DNA of 7,577 bases, taken from Desulfobacteraceae bacterium. GTDB taxonomy: Bacteria; Desulfobacterota; Desulfobacteria; Desulfobacterales; UBA11574. The stretch is taken from positions 1-7,577 of the forward strand of contig JABMQM010000453.1 of the NCBI GenBank assembly GCA_013203195.1, read 5' to 3'. Below the pieces are notes generated by a model that was given only the letters and a program-made list of their open reading frames with translations, was not told the DNA's origin and searched no databases. The position numbers and the translations under genes are program-made. Each line of letters starts with the position of its first letter. The first letter of the stretch is position 1. This document shows positions 5,909 to 7,577 of this stretch, piece by piece.

Positions 5909-7366
5909 TCATGAATGATCTTTGTCATTAAGTGCCTGCTGCAATTTTTCTGCCAGAGGGCTCATTGAGTTTTGACTATCTTTTATAAAAGTTTTCCAAT
6001 CGCCTTCTTCGGCCAGATCCGCCGGGCACAAGGTGATTTTCCTGTCACTGGCATGAATTTTTTCGATAATAACCCTGACGGTGTCACCTTCCTTTAAATT
6101 TTCGATCATCCTGGGAGTGGCGGCTTTGTTAATGTTAGATTTCGGCAGCAATCCCGTGATACCCGGTTCCAGCATAATAAAATAACCGAAGCTCTCTTTT
6201 TTTTCAATGGAACCCTCTACGGTCTGACCGGCCTGGTACTTTTCCGGTACGTTAAGCCAGGGATCTCCTTCAGCATCCCGCAGGCTCAAACTTATGCGCC
6301 GTTTGTCAGGATAGACCTCTTTGATCATTACGGAAACTTTTTGGCCGTGGCTGACTTCATCTGCCGGATTCAACACCCGTTTGATATAGCTCATTTCACT
6401 TATATGCACCAGTCCTTCCACTCCGGGAGCGATTTCAACAAAGGCACCGAATTTTACGCATTGCGTAACTTTGCCCGTAATTTTATTTCCAATTTTAAAC
6501 CGATCCCCGGCCGTGTCCCATGGATCGCTTTCCAGCTGTTTGACGGATAAGGCAATTTTTTTCAAAGAGGACCCATCGCCCTCTTTAATGTCGATAATTT
6601 TTACTGTAATGGTTTCGTTGCTGGAGATAACTTCTTCGGGGTTCTCTATGCGTGACCAACTCAGTTCTGAAATATGAACCATGCCCTCCACACCGGCAGC
6701 CAATTCAACAAAAGCCCCAAATGGTAAAATCCGCGTTATGCGGCCATCGAGAATCGAGCCAATATTCAGTGTTTTGTAAAATTGTTCTGCGGATTTGGCT
6801 TGCTCCCGCTGCAGCAATATTTTTCTGGAAACAACAATATTTTTGCCGCTTTCTTCAAGCTGCTTGATTAAAAAATTAAAAGTCTGCCCCACGTAGTCAT
6901 CAGGTGTCTCTACAAATTTTAGATCAATCTGACTAATGGGGCAAAACGCTCTGCGATGCAAAATGTCGACATTAAAACCTCCCTTGCAGGTTTCGGTGAC
7001 TTTACCTTGGAGCGGGACTTCGTTGGCATAAGCATCTTGTAAAATATCCAGACCGCCGATTCCGGAAAGCGCCTTGGAAAGTTTGATTTCACTTTCAGTC
7101 ATGGAGACTACATAAAGTTCGATACTGTCTCCTTCATCGTAGGGTATTTCCCCCTGCTCATCCAGCAGTTCCGCTTTATCAACAAAGGCGTCAATTTTTC
7201 TGCCAATATCGACAAACACAGCGTCTTGGCCGATTGAAATTATTTTACCCTTTACTTTATCGCCCACCTGGAGGTTTTCATTAGAGACATCCTGGTAGGA
7301 TTCAAAAAGTGTTGCAAAATCTTCTTCTTCAGAGCCATTGTCGATATCGTTAAAATCTGTTGACAT
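5909..7366 (-). CDS. S1 RNA-binding domain protein (ribosomal protein S1-like, five repeats)
   Basis: A 485-residue protein with an acidic N-terminal tail (residues 1-30) and five S1/OB-fold repeats at about 33-98, 116-184, 203-276, 291-363 and 377-447. Repeats 3 and 4 are the most canonical (FGAFVELAAGVEGMVHISEL at 216-235, and FGAFVEI...GVEGLVHISEM). Repeats 1, 2 and 5 are more divergent, as in S1 proteins generally. It is shorter than the usual six-repeat S1 of related bacteria (about 550-580 residues, from memory), so it may be a paralogue rather than the main S1. The likely role is binding mRNA or other single-stranded RNA, on or off the ribosome. The start is supported by GAGGAG seven to nine bases upstream. 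Its TGA overlaps a possible ATG of the thioesterase gene, and it follows a YkgJ-like gene by 30 bases, so all three are probably one operon. Confidence 0.9.
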   Translation of the reverse strand: MSTDFNDIDNGSEEEDFATLFESYQDVSNENLQVGDKVKGKIISIGQDAVFVDIGRKIDAFVDKAELLDEQGEIPYDEGDSIELYVVSMTESEIKLSKALSGIGGLDILQDAYANEVPLQGKVTETCKGGFNVDILHRRAFCPISQIDLKFVETPDDYVGQTFNFLIKQLEESGKNIVVSRKILLQREQAKSAEQFYKTLNIGSILDGRITRILPFGAFVELAAGVEGMVHISELSWSRIENPEEVISSNETITVKIIDIKEGDGSSLKKIALSVKQLESDPWDTAGDRFKIGNKITGKVTQCVKFGAFVEIAPGVEGLVHISEMSYIKRVLNPADEVSHGQKVSVMIKEVYPDKRRISLSLRDAEGDPWLNVPEKYQAGQTVEGSIEKKESFGYFIMLEPGITGLLPKSNINKAATPRMIENLKEGDTVRVIIEKIHASDRKITLCPADLAEEGDWKTFIKDSQNSMSPLAEKLQQALNDKDHS

Positions 7367-7396
7367 GCCTGATTCTCCTCATTTAAGAAATTCGGA

Positions 7397-7577
7397 TTAA
7401 ACGTGTAAGCCACCTTCTGCCTGGCGCTGCCGACAATCTTTCCGGTCGAATTGGCGACAGGCTAACGGCTTAATATGATGGACGGCGCAGAAAAAGCGCG
7501 GCTCACCAAAATATTGGAATAAAAAAGGGCATAGTTGCTGATTGTCGACAGCCTTCCCGGCCAGGTAGGGATACCAA
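7397..7577 (-). CDS. C-terminal end of a YkgJ-like cysteine-cluster protein (5' part outside the window)
   Basis: The last 59 codons of a gene that enters from the right edge. The fragment contains 'CPFLFQYFGEPRFFCAVH' followed by 'KPLACRQFD', matching the C-P-F-L ... C-x-[IV]-[YH] ... [RK]-P-x-x-C-R-x-F pattern of the YkgJ (UPF0153) family, which is proposed to bind zinc or an iron-sulfur cluster. An additional Cys occurs ten codons before the stop. The gene ends 30 bases before the S1-like start, and the S1 ribosome binding site lies in that gap, consistent with co-transcription. Only the family resemblance can be stated; function and full length are not visible. Confidence 0.6.
   Translation of the reverse strand, partial: WYPYLAGKAVDNQQLCPFLFQYFGEPRFFCAVHHIKPLACRQFDRKDCRQRQAEGGLHV

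Overview
The window looks like part of a chromosome from an anaerobic, sulfur-metabolising Desulfobacterota-type bacterium. This is inferred from gene content: a sulfide:quinone oxidoreductase-like flavoprotein with an in-frame UGA that is best read as selenocysteine, an Rrf2/IscR-type regulator, a DUF1641 protein, and a cytosolic PAS histidine kinase with a 'LSHGVKN' H-box. No mobile element, tRNA, rRNA or CRISPR array was seen.

Left block (minus strand, 1-2300). An Rrf2-family regulator (1763-2176) is followed by a flavoprotein oxidoreductase of the SQR family and then by a DUF1641 protein that runs off the left edge. The oxidoreductase at first appears as two pieces: a 330-residue flavoprotein ending at a TGA (685-687), and a 72-residue open frame (445-663) with no ribosome binding site. 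The two pieces are in the same frame, separated only by the TGA and seven sense codons. The downstream piece reads as the normal C-terminal part of this family. A hairpin with a GGU apical loop starts just after the UGA at the spacing expected of a bacterial SECIS element. I therefore annotate one 410-residue selenoprotein (445-1677) with Sec331. From memory, that residue falls where SQRs carry their third redox-active cysteine. This is the main result of the window.

Middle (2177-2537). This divergent intergenic region has a promoter-like sequence and palindromes for the regulator's operon. Next to them is a 150-base stretch rich in nested inverted repeats and bounded by an 11-base direct repeat, possibly a structured RNA or an intergenic repeat element.

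Centre (plus strand, 2538-5338). A soluble histidine kinase with three PAS-type regions is followed by two stand-alone CheY-like receivers, forming a phosphorelay cassette without a DNA-binding output. The first two PAS regions carry the same Cys-x10-Cys-x2-Cys pattern, suggesting a metal or redox ligand.

Right block (minus strand, 5391-7577). The C-terminus of a YkgJ-like cysteine-cluster protein, a five-domain S1 RNA-binding protein and a hotdog-fold thioesterase form a tight operon that converges on the receiver genes.
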